From contig CABTZX010000038.1 of assembly GCA_902489445.1 (NCBI GenBank), positions 1 to 13,836 of the forward strand: a stretch of DNA of 13,836 nucleotides, read 5' to 3'. Source of the stretch: an uncultured Bacteroidales bacterium (lineage in GTDB: Bacteria > Bacteroidota > Bacteroidia > Bacteroidales > Porphyromonadaceae). The notes beneath the pieces are model-generated. The model made no database searches. It was not told the origin of the DNA and was given only the letters and a program-made list of their open reading frames with translations. Shown piece after piece: positions 13,748 to 13,836 of the stretch. Within the stretch, counting starts at the first letter, position 1; every line of letters begins with the position of its first letter. A program made the translations under genes and the position numbers.

Positions 13748-13836
13748 AAGTGTATTAAAGTGTATCGAAGTGTATTAAAGTGTATCGTAACGTATCCTAA
13801 CGTATCGAAGTGTATCGAAACGTATTAAAGTGTATC
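13748..13836. repeat. 10-bp tandem repeat array at the right edge
   Basis: From 13751 the sequence is eight consecutive 10-bp units and a partial ninth, all in exact 10-bp register: TGTATTAAAG, TGTATCGAAG, TGTATTAAAG, TGTATCGTAA, CGTATCCTAA, CGTATCGAAG, TGTATCGAAA, CGTATTAAAG, then TGTATC at the edge. The invariant core is GTAT at positions 2-5 of each unit; variation is mostly T/C at position 1 and TAA versus CGA later. The array abuts the -33 area of the gpmA promoter and continues beyond the window. Confidence 0.92.

Noticed and set aside
13748..13836. CRISPR array
   Set aside because: The units are 10 bp head to tail with no unique spacers, and no cas genes are present.

Overview
The window looks like chromosomal DNA of a Bacteroidota anaerobe, most likely a Porphyromonas or close relative. 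The signs are: tryptophanase and MurF/RpoN/DUF5686 proteins of Porphyromonas type; promoter-like TAnnTTTG (-7) boxes upstream of several genes; start codons preceded by A-rich stretches rather than strong Shine-Dalgarno sites; and a succinate-to-propionate decarboxylation module. Base composition looks even across the window, and I see no insertion sequence, integrase, CRISPR array, tRNA or rRNA.

Layout. (1) Positions 1-279 hold no convincing gene but contain imperfect direct repeats and a possible promoter. (2) Positions 280-5509 form a tight plus-strand operon: murF (peptidoglycan precursor ligase), rpoN (sigma-54) and a DUF5686 outer-membrane protein, with a 5-nt gap and then an ATGA overlap. 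(3) Positions 5510-5799 hold four copies of a 22-bp repeat with a palindromic core; the last two copies can fold into a terminator. A tnaA promoter and a 13-codon mini-ORF follow. (4) tnaA (tryptophanase, 5800-7179) has its own promoter and terminator. (5) rpsO (7376-7645) has a leader hairpin and a terminator. (6) Positions 7646-7970 are a convergent intergenic region with terminators for both strands. (7) Positions 7971-13622 are a minus-strand operon read as gpmA, mce, mmdA, mmdD, mmdE, mmdC, mmdB. (8) The right edge (13748-13836) is a 10-bp tandem repeat array directly upstream of the gpmA promoter and cut by the window end.

How the genes work together. The minus-strand operon encodes a complete biotin-dependent, sodium-translocating methylmalonyl-CoA decarboxylase: carboxyltransferase MmdA, membrane anchor MmdD, small stabilising subunit MmdE, biotin carrier MmdC and membrane decarboxylase MmdB. 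Methylmalonyl-CoA epimerase supplies its substrate, and the glycolytic enzyme phosphoglycerate mutase leads the operon. The order A-D-E-C-B is the one known from Veillonella parvula. Two things stand out. MmdD carries a lamin-tail domain behind a lipoprotein signal, giving a periplasmic addition to the pump. The 60-residue ORF resembles the C-terminal tail of MmdD, as MmdE does in Veillonella. Most of the window is ordinary core metabolism; the least explained elements are the two helically phased intergenic repeat arrays. I did not find a clearly new defence or mobile system.
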